A DNA stretch of 11,833 nt, taken from assembly GCA_031259795.1 (NCBI GenBank), contig JAIRLA010000032.1:1-11833 (forward strand), in the 5' to 3' direction. Under the pieces are notes generated by a model. The model made no database searches and had not been told where the DNA came from. It saw only the letters and a list, made by a program, of their open reading frames with translations. Both the position numbers and the translations under genes were made by a program. Every line of letters starts with the position of its first letter. Positions within the stretch are counted from its first letter, which is position 1. Positions 1-6,758 of this stretch are shown here, piece by piece. This stretch comes from Azoarcus sp. GTDB taxonomy: Bacteria; Pseudomonadota; Gammaproteobacteria; Burkholderiales; Rhodocyclaceae.

Positions 1-264
1 CGCTACGTCAAAGACCCGCACAGCGTGGTCAAGGCCGGGCAGGTGGTGAAAGTCAAGGTGCTCGAAGTCGATCTGCCGCGCAAGCGCATCGCGCTCACCA
101 TGCGCCTCGCCGACGAGGCCCGCCCCCGGCGCGCCGACGCCGCGCGCGCCCCGGAAGCCCGCCTCGACGCCGGAAATCGCTCCGCCCCGCGCACAGGCTC
201 CCGTCCCCCGCCCGCCGCCGAAAACGCCCTGGCGCTGGCCTTCGCCCGCGCTCGCAATAAATAA
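1..264 (+). CDS. tex: Tex (YhgF family) S1 RNA-binding protein, C-terminal fragment
   Basis: Only the last 87 codons lie in the window; the frame is open from base 1 to a TAA stop at 262-264. The first ~35 residues match the end of the C-terminal S1 domain of Tex proteins: [20 protein letters not shown], followed by a block ending in KRIALTMRL, the typical last strand of this S1 fold. After it comes a ~50-residue Ala/Arg/Pro-rich tail of low complexity, as often seen in GC-rich Tex homologues. Tex is a cytoplasmic nucleic-acid-binding protein tied to transcription and RNA metabolism; its catalytic-like core would lie upstream, outside the window. The gene converges on the minus-strand cluster, and its stop codon is separated by one base from the first repeat unit. 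Another S1-domain protein is possible, but the signature before the tail favours Tex. Confidence 0.85.
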   Translation, partial: RYVKDPHSVVKAGQVVKVKVLEVDLPRKRIALTMRLADEARPRRADAARAPEARLDAGNRSAPRTGSRPPPAAENALALAFARARNK

Positions 265-265
265 T

Positions 266-424
266 CAGCGTCGCTGCGCTACGCAAGGAACGCACTGGAT
301 TGCCACGTCGCTCGCGCTCAGCGCAATGACGAGTTCTTACGATGGACTCCCCTCCCCCGCGTGCGGGGGAGGGTGCCCGAAGGGCGGGAGAGGGCTTCGT
401 ACCAAACGGAGCGCAGCGACGCTG
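266..424 (-). repeat. MITE-like repeat unit I (inverted relative to units II and III)
   Basis: The unit is 159 bp with imperfect terminal inverted repeats at 266-292 and 398-424 (22 of 27 positions pair by eye). It reads as the reverse complement of unit II. It contains a perfect 11-bp stem, 350-360 against 363-373, with loop GT. Next to it is a mini-hairpin GCCC-GAA-GGGC at 375-385. An ATTGC...GCAAT palindrome lies at 299-303 and 323-327. Compared with unit II it lacks about 27 bases between two short direct repeats (CTCGCCATT/CTCGTCATT), so it is either the older form or a deletion form. It begins one base after the tex stop. No coding potential is credible, because open frames exist in several frames at once. 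Confidence 0.8.
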
Positions 425-479
425 GATAAAGAGGGGAGGAAGGAAGGGGACGCCTGTCCGCGCCCCACCGCAAAGAAAT
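425..479 (+). repeat. Spacer repeat between units I and II, first copy
   Basis: This 55-bp purine-rich segment starts GATAAAGAGGGGAGGAAGG and ends GCCCCACCGCAAAGAAAT. It aligns along its whole length with 666-721, so the repeated module is spacer plus element rather than the element alone. No gene or promoter is recognisable. Confidence 0.65.
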
Positions 480-665
480 CAGCGTCGCTGCGCGCCGGAT
501 GGAAGGAAACCCTCTCCCGGCCTTCGGCCACCCTCCCCCGCCAGCGGGGGAGGGAAGGTCCATCGCAAGAACTCGCCATTACAAAAGCCGCCCCCCACCT
601 CGTCATTGCGAGGAGCGCAGCGACGTGGCAATCCAGTTCGTTCCATGCGGAGCGAAGCGACGCTG
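480..665 (+). repeat. MITE-like repeat unit II (full-length copy)
   Basis: The unit is 186 bp and is the most complete copy. Its terminal inverted repeats are 480-508 and 637-665, pairing at 25 of 29 positions by eye, and the outer ends read CAGCGTCGCT and AGCGACGCTG. Internal parts in order are: mini-hairpin GGCC-TTC-GGCC (519-529); perfect 11-bp stem 531-541/544-554 with loop CA; a ~50-bp linker; and a palindromic block with ATTGC (605-609) and GCAAT (628-632). The last block resembles short intergenic palindromes that are common in proteobacterial genomes. No transposase is encoded, so any mobility would depend on an enzyme elsewhere. No clear target-site duplication is visible. Confidence 0.8.
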
Positions 666-721
666 TTTAAAAAGGGGGAGGAAGAAACGGAACGCTTGTC
701 TACGCCCCACCGCAAAGAAAA
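666..721 (+). repeat. Spacer repeat between units II and III, second copy
   Basis: This 56-bp segment aligns with 425-479. It has the same purine-rich start (AAAAAGGGGGAGGAAG) and a nearly identical end (ACGCCCCACCGCAAAGAAAA). Together with the neighbouring units it gives a direct-repeat period of 242 bp. Confidence 0.65.
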
Positions 722-869
722 CAGCGTCGCTGCGCTCCGTATGGAAGGAAGCCCTCTCCCGGCCTTCGGCCACCCTCCCCCGCAAGCGGGGGAGGGAAGG
801 TCCATCGCAAGAACTCGCCATTGCGAAAACCGCCCCCCCCTCGTCATTGCGAGGAGCGCAGCGCCGCTG
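722..869 (+). repeat. MITE-like repeat unit III (internally deleted copy)
   Basis: The unit is 148 bp in the same orientation as unit II and nearly identical to it over its first ~145 bases (about eight differences by eye). It has the left terminal repeat (from 722), mini-hairpin GGCC-TTC-GGCC (761-771) and the perfect 11-bp stem 773-783/786-796 with loop AA. Its right part is shortened. The palindromic block runs directly into a final CCGCTG, as expected if 37 bp were lost between the two GGAGCGNAGCGACG copies that unit II carries at 612-625 and 649-662. It ends five bases before the methyltransferase stop codon. Confidence 0.75.
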
Positions 870-874
870 TTATT

Positions 875-1693
875 TCATTCTCCTTCCTCTTTTTTATTTC
901 CCCGCCGCTGGCGGGTTTGTTCGAACAGGCATATTGCCGCCGCCGCGCCGACGTTGAGCGATTCGATGCCCGCCGCCATCGGGATGGCGAGGATTTCGTC
1001 GGCGCGCGCCCGTAGCGCGGGCGAGACGCCCTGCCCTTCCGCGCCGAAAAGCCATGCCAGCGGGGGGCGCAGGTCGGCGTCGAAAAGTGTTCGCGCGCCT
1101 GCGCCCGCGCCGGTCGCCATGACTTTGCCGCCATAGCCGGCGAGTTTCGCCAGCGCGTCGACCCGTTCGCTGATGCGCAGGCGGAAATGCGCGCCCATTC
1201 CGGCGCGCAGCGTTTTCGGCGACCAGGCCTGGGCGCAGCCGGGCGTGAGCCAGGCGGAGGCGATGCCCGCGGCGGCGGCGGTGCGCAGGATGCCGCCGAG
1301 GTTGCCGGGGTCCTGGATCGCGTCGAGGATCACGAACGATGATTCTTGCTCCGCCGCCGGGACGGCCGCCGGCGTCGAGATGCGGGCGAGGATGCCGGCG
1401 GGCGTGTCGACCGGACTCAGGCGGGAGAAGAGTGCGTCGGGGACGCGGACGGGCGCTGTTCCGGCGGGCAGGCGGTCGAGCAGGGCGGCGATTTCGGGGT
1501 TGGCGCGGCCGCTTTCGGAGACGCAGACGTCGAGCAGCGCCACGCCGGCGTCCAGCGCGCATTCGAGGAGATGGACGCCGTCGAGCAGGGTCTGTCCGTG
1601 TTCGCGCCGCGCCGCGGCGTTGCCGGCCAGCGCCGCGAGCAGTTTGATGCGGGGGTTGTCGCGCGAGGCGAGGACGGTCATGCGTTCCGCCAT
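875..1693 (-). CDS. SpoU/TrmH-family RNA 2'-O-methyltransferase
   Basis: The protein has 272 residues (268 if the second ATG at 1681 is used; neither start has a strong ribosome site). It is predicted to transfer methyl from S-adenosylmethionine to a ribose 2'-OH of rRNA or tRNA in the cytoplasm. The three SPOUT signatures are present: motif 1 QDPGNLGGILRTAA (127-140), motif 2 WLFGAEGQG (214-222) and motif 3 IPMAAGIESLNVGAAAAI (237-254), which form the trefoil-knot cofactor site. The N-terminal ~110 residues, with LASRDNPRIKLLAAL near the start, fit the L30e-like substrate-binding domain of RlmB/TsnR-type members. The exact target nucleotide cannot be read from sequence. It is last in the cluster, 13 bp after the CopD-like gene. 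The C-terminal tail RRGNKKEEGE lies beyond the conserved family end and is encoded by purine-rich DNA next to repeat unit III. Confidence 0.93.
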   Translation of the reverse strand: MAERMTVLASRDNPRIKLLAALAGNAAARREHGQTLLDGVHLLECALDAGVALLDVCVSESGRANPEIAALLDRLPAGTAPVRVPDALFSRLSPVDTPAGILARISTPAAVPAAEQESSFVILDAIQDPGNLGGILRTAAAAGIASAWLTPGCAQAWSPKTLRAGMGAHFRLRISERVDALAKLAGYGGKVMATGAGAGARTLFDADLRPPLAWLFGAEGQGVSPALRARADEILAIPMAAGIESLNVGAAAAICLFEQTRQRRGNKKEEGE

Positions 1694-1706
1694 TTTGCGC
1701 CGCTTG

Positions 1707-2150
1707 TCACAGCCCCAGGCCGAATGTGGCCGCCGTGGCGGTCAGCGCGGCCAGGGCGAGGACGATGTCCAGGTATCTGCCGATGTTTCGCAGCGCGGCT
1801 TCTGCCCGCGCCCGCGCGGGCGCGCCCGCCGCCAGCGCCGCGAGCAGGTCGCGCCATGGGCCGAGCCGCAGCGAGATGAACACCGCGATCATGAGCGAGC
1901 CTGTCACCGCCATCAGCAGCCAGCCCAGGGGGGCGCGGGCGTGGCCGGTATCGAGCAGCGCGAAGGCGCCGGAAAGTGTGATGAAGGCGATCGAGACCCA
2001 TGCCAGCGGGAAGAAGCGCGCCAGCGTCCGCGCCCATTGTGCGCCCGTGAGCGCGGATGAGGCCAGGCAGGCGCGTATGAACACTATGCCGCCGACCCAG
2101 AACACGACGCCGGTGAGGTGCAGGAAGAGCGCCAGATGACGCAGCCCCAC
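1707..2150 (-). CDS. Small CopD-like integral membrane protein
   Basis: The protein has 147 residues from a GTG start chosen because AGGAG lies six bases upstream; longer readings of this frame only shadow rnhB. Four membrane helices are visible at about residues 5-27, 48-66, 76-95 and 124-145, with a basic loop around 96-123. The first helix, with His11 in LHLTG and then VFWVGG (Trp18), resembles the CopD copper-resistance domain, in which a helix histidine and a WxGG turn recur. The family is usually annotated as copper export or uptake protein, but short stand-alone members like this are uncharacterised, and copper transport should not be assumed. The start lies 11 bp after the rnhB stop, so it is probably co-transcribed with rnhB and the methyltransferase. 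Function unknown; inner-membrane location is likely. Confidence 0.8.
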   Translation of the reverse strand: MGLRHLALFLHLTGVVFWVGGIVFIRACLASSALTGAQWARTLARFFPLAWVSIAFITLSGAFALLDTGHARAPLGWLLMAVTGSLMIAVFISLRLGPWRDLLAALAAGAPARARAEAALRNIGRYLDIVLALAALTATAATFGLGL

Positions 2151-2156
2151 GGCGCG

Positions 2157-2161
2157 CTCCT
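2157..2161 (-). promoter_or_regulatory. Ribosome binding site for the CopD-like gene
   Basis: On the minus strand AGGAG is followed by six bases and GTG. It fixes the start of a gene that has no nearby ATG. It touches the rnhB stop codon (TGA at 2162-2164), so ribosomes finishing rnhB can reinitiate here. Confidence 0.8.
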
Positions 2162-2761
2162 TCAGGGGGCTTCGTCCGCCCACAGCGCCGGGCGGGCAAG
2201 CGCTTGGCGGACGGGCGCGAAGCTTTTGCGGTAGAAATCCGGCACGCCGTGACGGCGGATCGCTTCCAGATGGGCCGCGGTCGGGTAGCCTTTGTGACGG
2301 GCAAGGCCGAACTGGGGGTAAAGCCGGTCGAGTTCGAGCATCCGCGCGTCGCGCGTGGTCTTGGCGAGGATGGAGGCCGCCGAGATGGCCGGTTCCAGGG
2401 CATCGCCGCCGACGATGGCCCGTACCGGCAGGGTCAGTTCGGGGCAGCGGTTGCCGTCGATCAGGACTTCGTCCGGTTTTATTTTCAGCGCCGCGACGGC
2501 GCGCCGCATCGCCAGCAGACTGGCATGCAGGATGTTGAGGCGGTCGATTTCTTCCGCCGTGGCTTCGTCGACGCTCCAGGCCAGTGCGCGCTCGGCGATG
2601 AGGGCGGCGAGGCGTTCGCGCGCGCGGGCGGAGAGCTTTTTGGAGTCGGCCAGCCCCGCGATCGGGCGCGCCGGATCGAGGATGACCGCGGCCGCTACGA
2701 CTGGCCCGCACAGGGGGCCGCGCCCGGCTTCGTCGACGCCGCATATCCGGGGTTCAGCCAT
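2162..2761 (-). CDS. rnhB: Ribonuclease HII
   Basis: The protein has 199 residues, normal for bacterial RNase HII. It cleaves the RNA strand of RNA-DNA hybrids and removes misincorporated ribonucleotides. The family signature [20 protein letters not shown] (8-27) supplies the catalytic Asp10 and Glu11; DSKKLS follows at 39-44. Further acidic active-site residues are Asp102 (in LIDGN) and Asp120 (in [18 protein letters not shown]). The late motif HKGYPT is at 156-161. The start ATG overlaps the end of lpxB by 8 bp, indicating translational coupling. This position at the end of the lpx cluster is conserved in many proteobacteria. No unusual residues were seen. Confidence 0.97.
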   Translation of the reverse strand: MAEPRICGVDEAGRGPLCGPVVAAAVILDPARPIAGLADSKKLSARARERLAALIAERALAWSVDEATAEEIDRLNILHASLLAMRRAVAALKIKPDEVLIDGNRCPELTLPVRAIVGGDALEPAISAASILAKTTRDARMLELDRLYPQFGLARHKGYPTAAHLEAIRRHGVPDFYRKSFAPVRQALARPALWADEAP

Positions 2762-3923
2762 GTGCGCCGCCGCGCAGACAGGAGAGGATGACTTGCGCCG
2801 CCCGCTCCGAAGTGCCCTGCCGCAGTTCTTGATGTATGGCGGTGAAGCGTTCGGCCAGCGCCGCGCAGGCGGCGGGATCGTCCAGCCAGCGTTCGAGCGC
2901 GCTGGTCAGCGCTTCCGGGGTGGCGTCGTCCTGGAGCAATTCGGGGACCAAGAGTTCGTTGGCCAGGATATTGGGCAGCCCGACCCAGGGCAGGTAAGCC
3001 ATGCGTTTGAGCAGGCGGTATTGCCATTTGCCCATGCGGTAGCTGATGACCATGGGGCGTTTGAGCAGCGCCGCTTCGAGACAGGCGGTGCCGCTGGCGA
3101 CGAGCGCCGCGTCGGCGGCGGTCAGTGCATCGACCGCGTGGCCGAAAAGCAGCCGGATCGGCAGTTCGTCGGCGTTGTTGCGATGCAGGGCTTCAATGAA
3201 GATTGCGCGTGTTTCGCGGGTCGCCAGCGGGACGAGGAAAGAGATGCCGGGGCGGCGCTGGGCGAGGATTTCCGCCACTTTGATGAAGTTGTCGGCCAGG
3301 TGCAGGACTTCGGACTGCCGGCTGCCGGGCAGGAGCGCCACGATCCGCGCCTCGGGCGGCAGTTCCAGGCGCTCGCGCACCGCGTTCCGGTCGGGTTGCA
3401 GCGGCAGGATGTCGGCGAGCGGATGGCCGACGTAGGTCGCCGGAATGCCGGCGCGCGCGTAAATCGGCATTTCGAATGGAAACAGGCACAGCATGTGCGT
3501 GACCGCGCGCGCGATGGTCTTGATCCGCCTGCCGCGCCATGCCCAGATCGAGGGGCTGACGAAATGGATGGCGGGGATGCCTTCCGATTTGATTTTTCCT
3601 TCCAGCCACAGGTTGAAATCGGGCGCATCGACGCCGATGAAGGCCGCCGGCGGGTCGCGCCGGATGTCGTCGAGCAGTTTGCGGCGGATGGCGGAAAGCG
3701 CGCGGTAGCGCCCGATCGCGTCCGTATAGCCGTGCACCGCGAGCAGTTCGGCGGGCCAGCGCGCCTCGAACCCTTCCGCCTGCATTTTCGGGCCGCCGAT
3801 GCCATAGAAACGCGCCCCGGGAAGGTGCGCGCGAATGGCGCGGATCAGGTGCGCGGCCAAGAGATCGCTGGAGGCTTCCCCTGCGACCATGGCGAGCGCG
3901 GTCGCTTCGCCGGCGGCCGTCAT
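2754..3923 (-). CDS. lpxB: Lipid-A-disaccharide synthase
   Basis: The protein has 389 residues, the usual length. It is a GT19 glycosyltransferase that joins UDP-2,3-diacylglucosamine and lipid X into the beta-1,6 disaccharide of lipid A at the cytoplasmic face of the inner membrane. Visible motifs in order: AGEASSD (14-20), GVDAPDFN (97-104, containing the conserved Asp), SPSIWAWR (123-130), GHPLAD (166-171), LLPGSRQSE (198-206, start of the nucleotide-binding domain), [11 protein letters not shown] (276-286) and LPNILA (316-321). A longer open frame continues upstream, but the chosen ATG overlaps the lpxA stop as ATGA, has GAAGA just before it, and begins exactly at the family's N-terminus. 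Confidence 0.97.
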   Translation of the reverse strand: MTAAGEATALAMVAGEASSDLLAAHLIRAIRAHLPGARFYGIGGPKMQAEGFEARWPAELLAVHGYTDAIGRYRALSAIRRKLLDDIRRDPPAAFIGVDAPDFNLWLEGKIKSEGIPAIHFVSPSIWAWRGRRIKTIARAVTHMLCLFPFEMPIYARAGIPATYVGHPLADILPLQPDRNAVRERLELPPEARIVALLPGSRQSEVLHLADNFIKVAEILAQRRPGISFLVPLATRETRAIFIEALHRNNADELPIRLLFGHAVDALTAADAALVASGTACLEAALLKRPMVISYRMGKWQYRLLKRMAYLPWVGLPNILANELLVPELLQDDATPEALTSALERWLDDPAACAALAERFTAIHQELRQGTSERAAQVILSCLRGGAHG

Positions 3924-4726
3924 TCTTCGTCGCCGGCGTCCGACGGTTTCCGCCGCGGCCGCGCCAGGCCGCGTCCCGGAATGCCGATGAAATCGGCGAA
4001 GGGCTGGACTTCGGTATGGGCGGCGGCGATGGCGGCGATTCTTTCCCGCGCTTCGGCCAGCGCGAGGCCGCTGCGGTAAAGGGCGCGGTAGGCGTCCTTG
4101 ATCGCGGAGATGGCCGCGGCGGTGAATGCCCGGCGGCGCAGCCCTTCGCTGTTGATGCCGTGCGGCGCGGCCGGGTTGCCGGCCACGGTGACGTAGGGCG
4201 GCAAATCCTGGAGGAGCACGCTGTTCACGCCGCAAAAGCTGTGCGCGCCGACGCGCACGAACTGGTGCACTCCGGTGAAGCCGCCGAGAATGGCCCAGTC
4301 GCCCACCTGGACATGGCCGGCGATCGTGGCGTTATTGGCGAAAATGGTGTGGCTGCCGACCTGGCAATCGTGCGCGATGTGTACATAGGCCATGATCCAG
4401 TTGTCGTCGCCGACGCGGGTGACGCCGGCATCCTGGCTGGTGCCGATGCTGAAACAGCAGTATTCGCGGATCGTGTTGCGGTCGCCGATTTCGAGGCGGG
4501 TCGGCTCGCCATTGTATTTTTTGTCCTGCGGCGCGCCGCCGAGCGAACAGAACTGGAAGATGTTGTTATCGCATCCGATGCGGGTGCGGCCTTCGATCAC
4601 GACGTGCGGGCCGATGCGGGTGCCCGCGCCGATTTCGACGTGCTCGCCGATGATCGAGTATGGGCCGATGGCGACGCCCCCGCCGATTTTCGCGCCGGGG
4701 TGGACAATAGCGCTCGGATGGATCAT
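3920..4726 (-). CDS. lpxA: UDP-N-acetylglucosamine acyltransferase
   Basis: The protein has 268 residues. It catalyses the first lipid A step, moving a 3-hydroxyacyl chain from ACP to the 3-OH of UDP-GlcNAc; active as a trimer in the cytoplasm. Hexapeptide repeats of a left-handed beta-helix run from residue ~2 to ~190 (for example [14 protein letters not shown]), followed by an alpha-helical end. The HIAHD motif at 116-120 supplies His119 (E. coli His125) and His116; His138 and His154 match E. coli His144 and His160. The position equal to E. coli Gly173, the acyl-length ruler, is Val167 here, which suggests a shorter chain than C14. The C-terminus extends ~12 residues past the E. coli end and overlaps lpxB. 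The start overlaps the fabZ stop (ATGA), and AGGA lies at 4734-4737, seven bases upstream. Confidence 0.97.
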   Translation of the reverse strand: MIHPSAIVHPGAKIGGGVAIGPYSIIGEHVEIGAGTRIGPHVVIEGRTRIGCDNNIFQFCSLGGAPQDKKYNGEPTRLEIGDRNTIREYCCFSIGTSQDAGVTRVGDDNWIMAYVHIAHDCQVGSHTIFANNATIAGHVQVGDWAILGGFTGVHQFVRVGAHSFCGVNSVLLQDLPPYVTVAGNPAAPHGINSEGLRRRAFTAAAISAIKDAYRALYRSGLALAEARERIAAIAAAHTEVQPFADFIGIPGRGLARPRRKPSDAGDEE

Positions 4727-5166
4727 GGCTTGATCCTGAGCGCGCACATCAGTTCGGCTTCCACCGCGATCGCGCCGTCGACCCGGGCAATGCCTTTGTA
4801 CTTGTATATGCCGCGCTTGCTTTGCAGCACTTCGACATCGAACATGATCTGGTCGCCGGGCGCGATCTGGCGCTTGAAACGCGCGCCGTCTATGCCGGCG
4901 AAAAGCACCACCGAGTTTTCGTCGGGCACGACGCCCTGGCTCTTGCACGACAGCAGCGCGGCGACCTGGGCCATGGCTTCGAGGACGAGCACTCCCGGCA
5001 TGACGGGATGGTGGGGGAAATGCCCCGGGAAGAATGGTTCGTTGATGGTTACATTCTTGACCGCGAGGATGCGGCGGTTGTCCTCGATCTCCAGCACCCG
5101 GTCAACCAGCAGGAAGGGGTAGCGGTGCGGCAGATACCGGAGGATTTCATTGATGTCCATGAGCAT
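4723..5166 (-). CDS. fabZ: 3-hydroxyacyl-ACP dehydratase FabZ
   Basis: The protein has 147 residues from the first ATG; a second in-frame ATG at 5160 gives MDINEIL, a common family N-terminus, and no ribosome site decides between them. It dehydrates 3-hydroxyacyl-ACP to the trans-2-enoyl form in fatty-acid elongation, and so competes with LpxA and LpxD for the same substrate. The hotdog-fold signatures are clear: [15 protein letters not shown] near the start, [16 protein letters not shown] (45-60) with catalytic His49, and VLEAMAQ (61-67) with catalytic Glu63. It sits between lpxD (6-bp gap) and lpxA (4-bp overlap), the usual arrangement in proteobacteria. Confidence 0.97.
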   Translation of the reverse strand: MLMDINEILRYLPHRYPFLLVDRVLEIEDNRRILAVKNVTINEPFFPGHFPHHPVMPGVLVLEAMAQVAALLSCKSQGVVPDENSVVLFAGIDGARFKRQIAPGDQIMFDVEVLQSKRGIYKYKGIARVDGAIAVEAELMCALRIKP

Positions 5167-5172
5167 GGCTTT

Positions 5173-6195
5173 TCAGTGCCGTTCTTCTTCAAGGCGTTGT
5201 TCAAGGATGCGTATTCTATCGGCAAGCGCGTCGAGATGGCGCAGGTGCGCGAAGTTTCTTGCCCAGTCGGCATGGGTCTGCTGCGGCAGGCTGCCGGTAT
5301 AGACTCCGGCCTTCCGGATCGACTTGGCCACCAGGGTGCAGGCGGAGATTATCACGTCATCGGCGATGGAGATGTGGCCCGAGATGCCGGACTGCCCGCC
5401 GATCATGCAGCGCGCGCCGATCCGGGCGCTGCCGGCGACGCCGGCGCTGCCGGCGATTATGGTGTGCTCGCCGATCCGCACGTTGTGGGCGATCTGGATC
5501 TGGTTGTCGAGCTTGACTCCGTCGCCGATCACGGTGTCGTCGAGGACGCCCCGGTCTATCGTGGTATTGGCGCCGATTTCGACCTCGTTGCCGATCACGA
5601 CGCGCCCGATCTGCGGAATCTTGACCCAGGCGCCGGAAGGCTCGCGCGCGAAGCCGAAACCGTCCGCGCCGATCACCGCGCCCGCATGGACGATGCAGTT
5701 TTCGCCGAGCACGCAGTCCGCATAGATGGTGACGTTCGGCGCGATGCGGGTTCCCCGCCCGAGACGCGCGCCCTTGCCGACATAACTGTTTGCGCCGATC
5801 AGCACGTCATCGCCGATCGAAGCGCCCTCCTCCACCACGGCGCCGGCGGCGATTGCCGCCGTGGCGGGCGCCGGGCAGCGCACCGAAGCGCGCGCATGCA
5901 CGCCGGGCGCGAGCGGCGGCGCGGGATTGAAGAGTTGGGAGGCGCGGGCGAAATAGAGATAGGGGTCGTCCGTGACGATGCACGGCCTGCCGGCCGCCGC
6001 GCCGCGATGCGCCGGCCCGACGATGAAGGCCGCCGCGCGACTGGATTTCAGGCGCGCGAGATATTTCGGATTGGCGAGGAACGCCAGGTCGCCCTCGCCC
6101 GCCTGCTCCAGCGTCGCCACGCGGCGCAACGGCACGCCGCCATCGCCAACCAGCTCGCCGCCCAGCGCGGCGACGAGCGCATCGATCCGCAGCAC
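5173..6195 (-). CDS. lpxD: UDP-3-O-acylglucosamine N-acyltransferase
   Basis: The protein has 340 residues from a GTG start. It adds the N-linked 3-hydroxyacyl chain to UDP-3-O-acylglucosamine, the third lipid A step, as a cytoplasmic trimer. The N-terminal uridine-binding domain covers ~1-100. A left-handed beta-helix of hexapeptides covers ~100-295. The LpxD signature GADGFGFA is at 176-183, TTIDRG at 211-216, and QIAHN at 234-238 carries catalytic His237 (E. coli His239). The C-terminal ~25 residues, rich in Leu, Arg and Glu, form a helix as in known LpxD structures. The start is supported by AGGG eight bases upstream; the skp stop codon overlaps that site, giving an 11-bp gap. Confidence 0.97.
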   Translation of the reverse strand: MLRIDALVAALGGELVGDGGVPLRRVATLEQAGEGDLAFLANPKYLARLKSSRAAAFIVGPAHRGAAAGRPCIVTDDPYLYFARASQLFNPAPPLAPGVHARASVRCPAPATAAIAAGAVVEEGASIGDDVLIGANSYVGKGARLGRGTRIAPNVTIYADCVLGENCIVHAGAVIGADGFGFAREPSGAWVKIPQIGRVVIGNEVEIGANTTIDRGVLDDTVIGDGVKLDNQIQIAHNVRIGEHTIIAGSAGVAGSARIGARCMIGGQSGISGHISIADDVIISACTLVAKSIRKAGVYTGSLPQQTHADWARNFAHLRHLDALADRIRILEQRLEEERH

Positions 6196-6203
6196 TACCG
6201 GCG

Positions 6204-6207
6204 CCCT
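6204..6207 (-). promoter_or_regulatory. Ribosome binding site for lpxD
   Basis: AGGG on the minus strand, eight bases before the GTG start. It overlaps the last base of the skp TAA stop (6207-6209), consistent with coupled translation of skp and lpxD. It is of moderate strength. Confidence 0.55.
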
Positions 6208-6710
6208 TATTTGGCGTCCGTCAAGGCTTTGACCACCTTGTCGGTGATGTCGATGCGCGGGCTGGCGTAGACCGTGTCCTGGAGAATAACGTCGTAATTC
6301 TCGCTTTCGGCGATCTGCTTGATGGCGCGGTTGGCTTTTTCGAGCACCGAGGCCAGCTCCTCATTGCGGCGCTGGTTGAGATCCTCGCGGAACTCGCGCT
6401 GCTTGCGCTGGAAATCGCGGTTGAGATCGTTGAAGGCGCGCTCCTTGTTGCGGCGGTCGGCCTCGGACGCCTTCGCTCCGCTGCGTTCCAGATCGGACTG
6501 GAGCATTTGCAAGTCCTTGGCCATGCGCTGCAATTCCTGGTCACGCTTCTCGAACTCCTTCTCGATCCGCTGCTGGGCGCGCACCGCGGGCGCGGCCTCG
6601 CGCATCACCCGGTCGGAGTTGACAAAGCCAATCTTGACGTCCGCGAACGCCGGCGGCGCGATTCCCATCAAAGCCAGAACAAGCACGGAAGAAAGGGTAA
6701 AAACTTTCAC
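6207..6710 (-). CDS. skp: Periplasmic chaperone Skp (OmpH)
   Basis: The protein has 167 residues from a GTG start; upstream in-frame codons to an ATG at 6758 exist, but GGAG seven bases before the GTG and the signal peptide place the start here. Skp holds unfolded outer-membrane proteins in the periplasm on the way to BamA. A signal peptide is visible: Lys2, a hydrophobic run, and a likely cut after APPAFA (23/24), before DVKIGFVN. The mature part opens with the short beta-strand region, followed by a long charged helical coiled-coil arm (~44-134, rich in Glu, Arg, Lys and Gln) that forms the tentacles of the trimer. It closes with [19 protein letters not shown], the family's returning body segment. 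It follows bamA by 48 bp. Confidence 0.95.
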   Translation of the reverse strand: MKVFTLSSVLVLALMGIAPPAFADVKIGFVNSDRVMREAAPAVRAQQRIEKEFEKRDQELQRMAKDLQMLQSDLERSGAKASEADRRNKERAFNDLNRDFQRKQREFREDLNQRRNEELASVLEKANRAIKQIAESENYDVILQDTVYASPRIDITDKVVKALTDAK

Positions 6711-6717
6711 GCGTAAT

Positions 6718-6721
6718 CTCC
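6718..6721 (-). promoter_or_regulatory. Ribosome binding site for skp
   Basis: GGAG on the minus strand, seven bases before GTG at 6710. It decides the start in favour of GTG over the farther ATG at 6758. Confidence 0.75.
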
Positions 6722-6758
6722 AAATCCAAAAGTCGTTTCTGATTCCCGCGGCGCGCAT

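Noticed and set aside
425..869. CRISPR array
   Set aside because: The repeats are 150-190 bp with terminal inverted symmetry, one copy is inverted, and the spacers are homologous to each other. None of this fits CRISPR.
859..900. Intrinsic terminator for tex at the palindrome CAGCGCCGCTG with a T-rich stretch after it
   Set aside because: The stem has a one-base centre and cannot form a proper loop, and the T-rich stretch is interrupted and codes for the end of the methyltransferase.
342..1136. 264-codon plus-strand frame across the repeat region
   Set aside because: It runs through repeat units and into the methyltransferase in antisense. The composition is Pro/Arg/Ser-rich and follows the repeat.
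2355..4079. Long plus-strand open frame of 574 codons, and similar ones at 4822-6270, 7446-9116 and 9230-10678
   Set aside because: They lie opposite lpxB, lpxD, bamA and rseP, whose minus-strand products carry intact family motifs. Long antisense frames are expected at this GC content, and their proteins look like no family.
6711..6758. Internal promoter between bamA and skp
   Set aside because: The 48-bp gap has a ribosome site but no convincing -35/-10 pair or sigma-E-like boxes.
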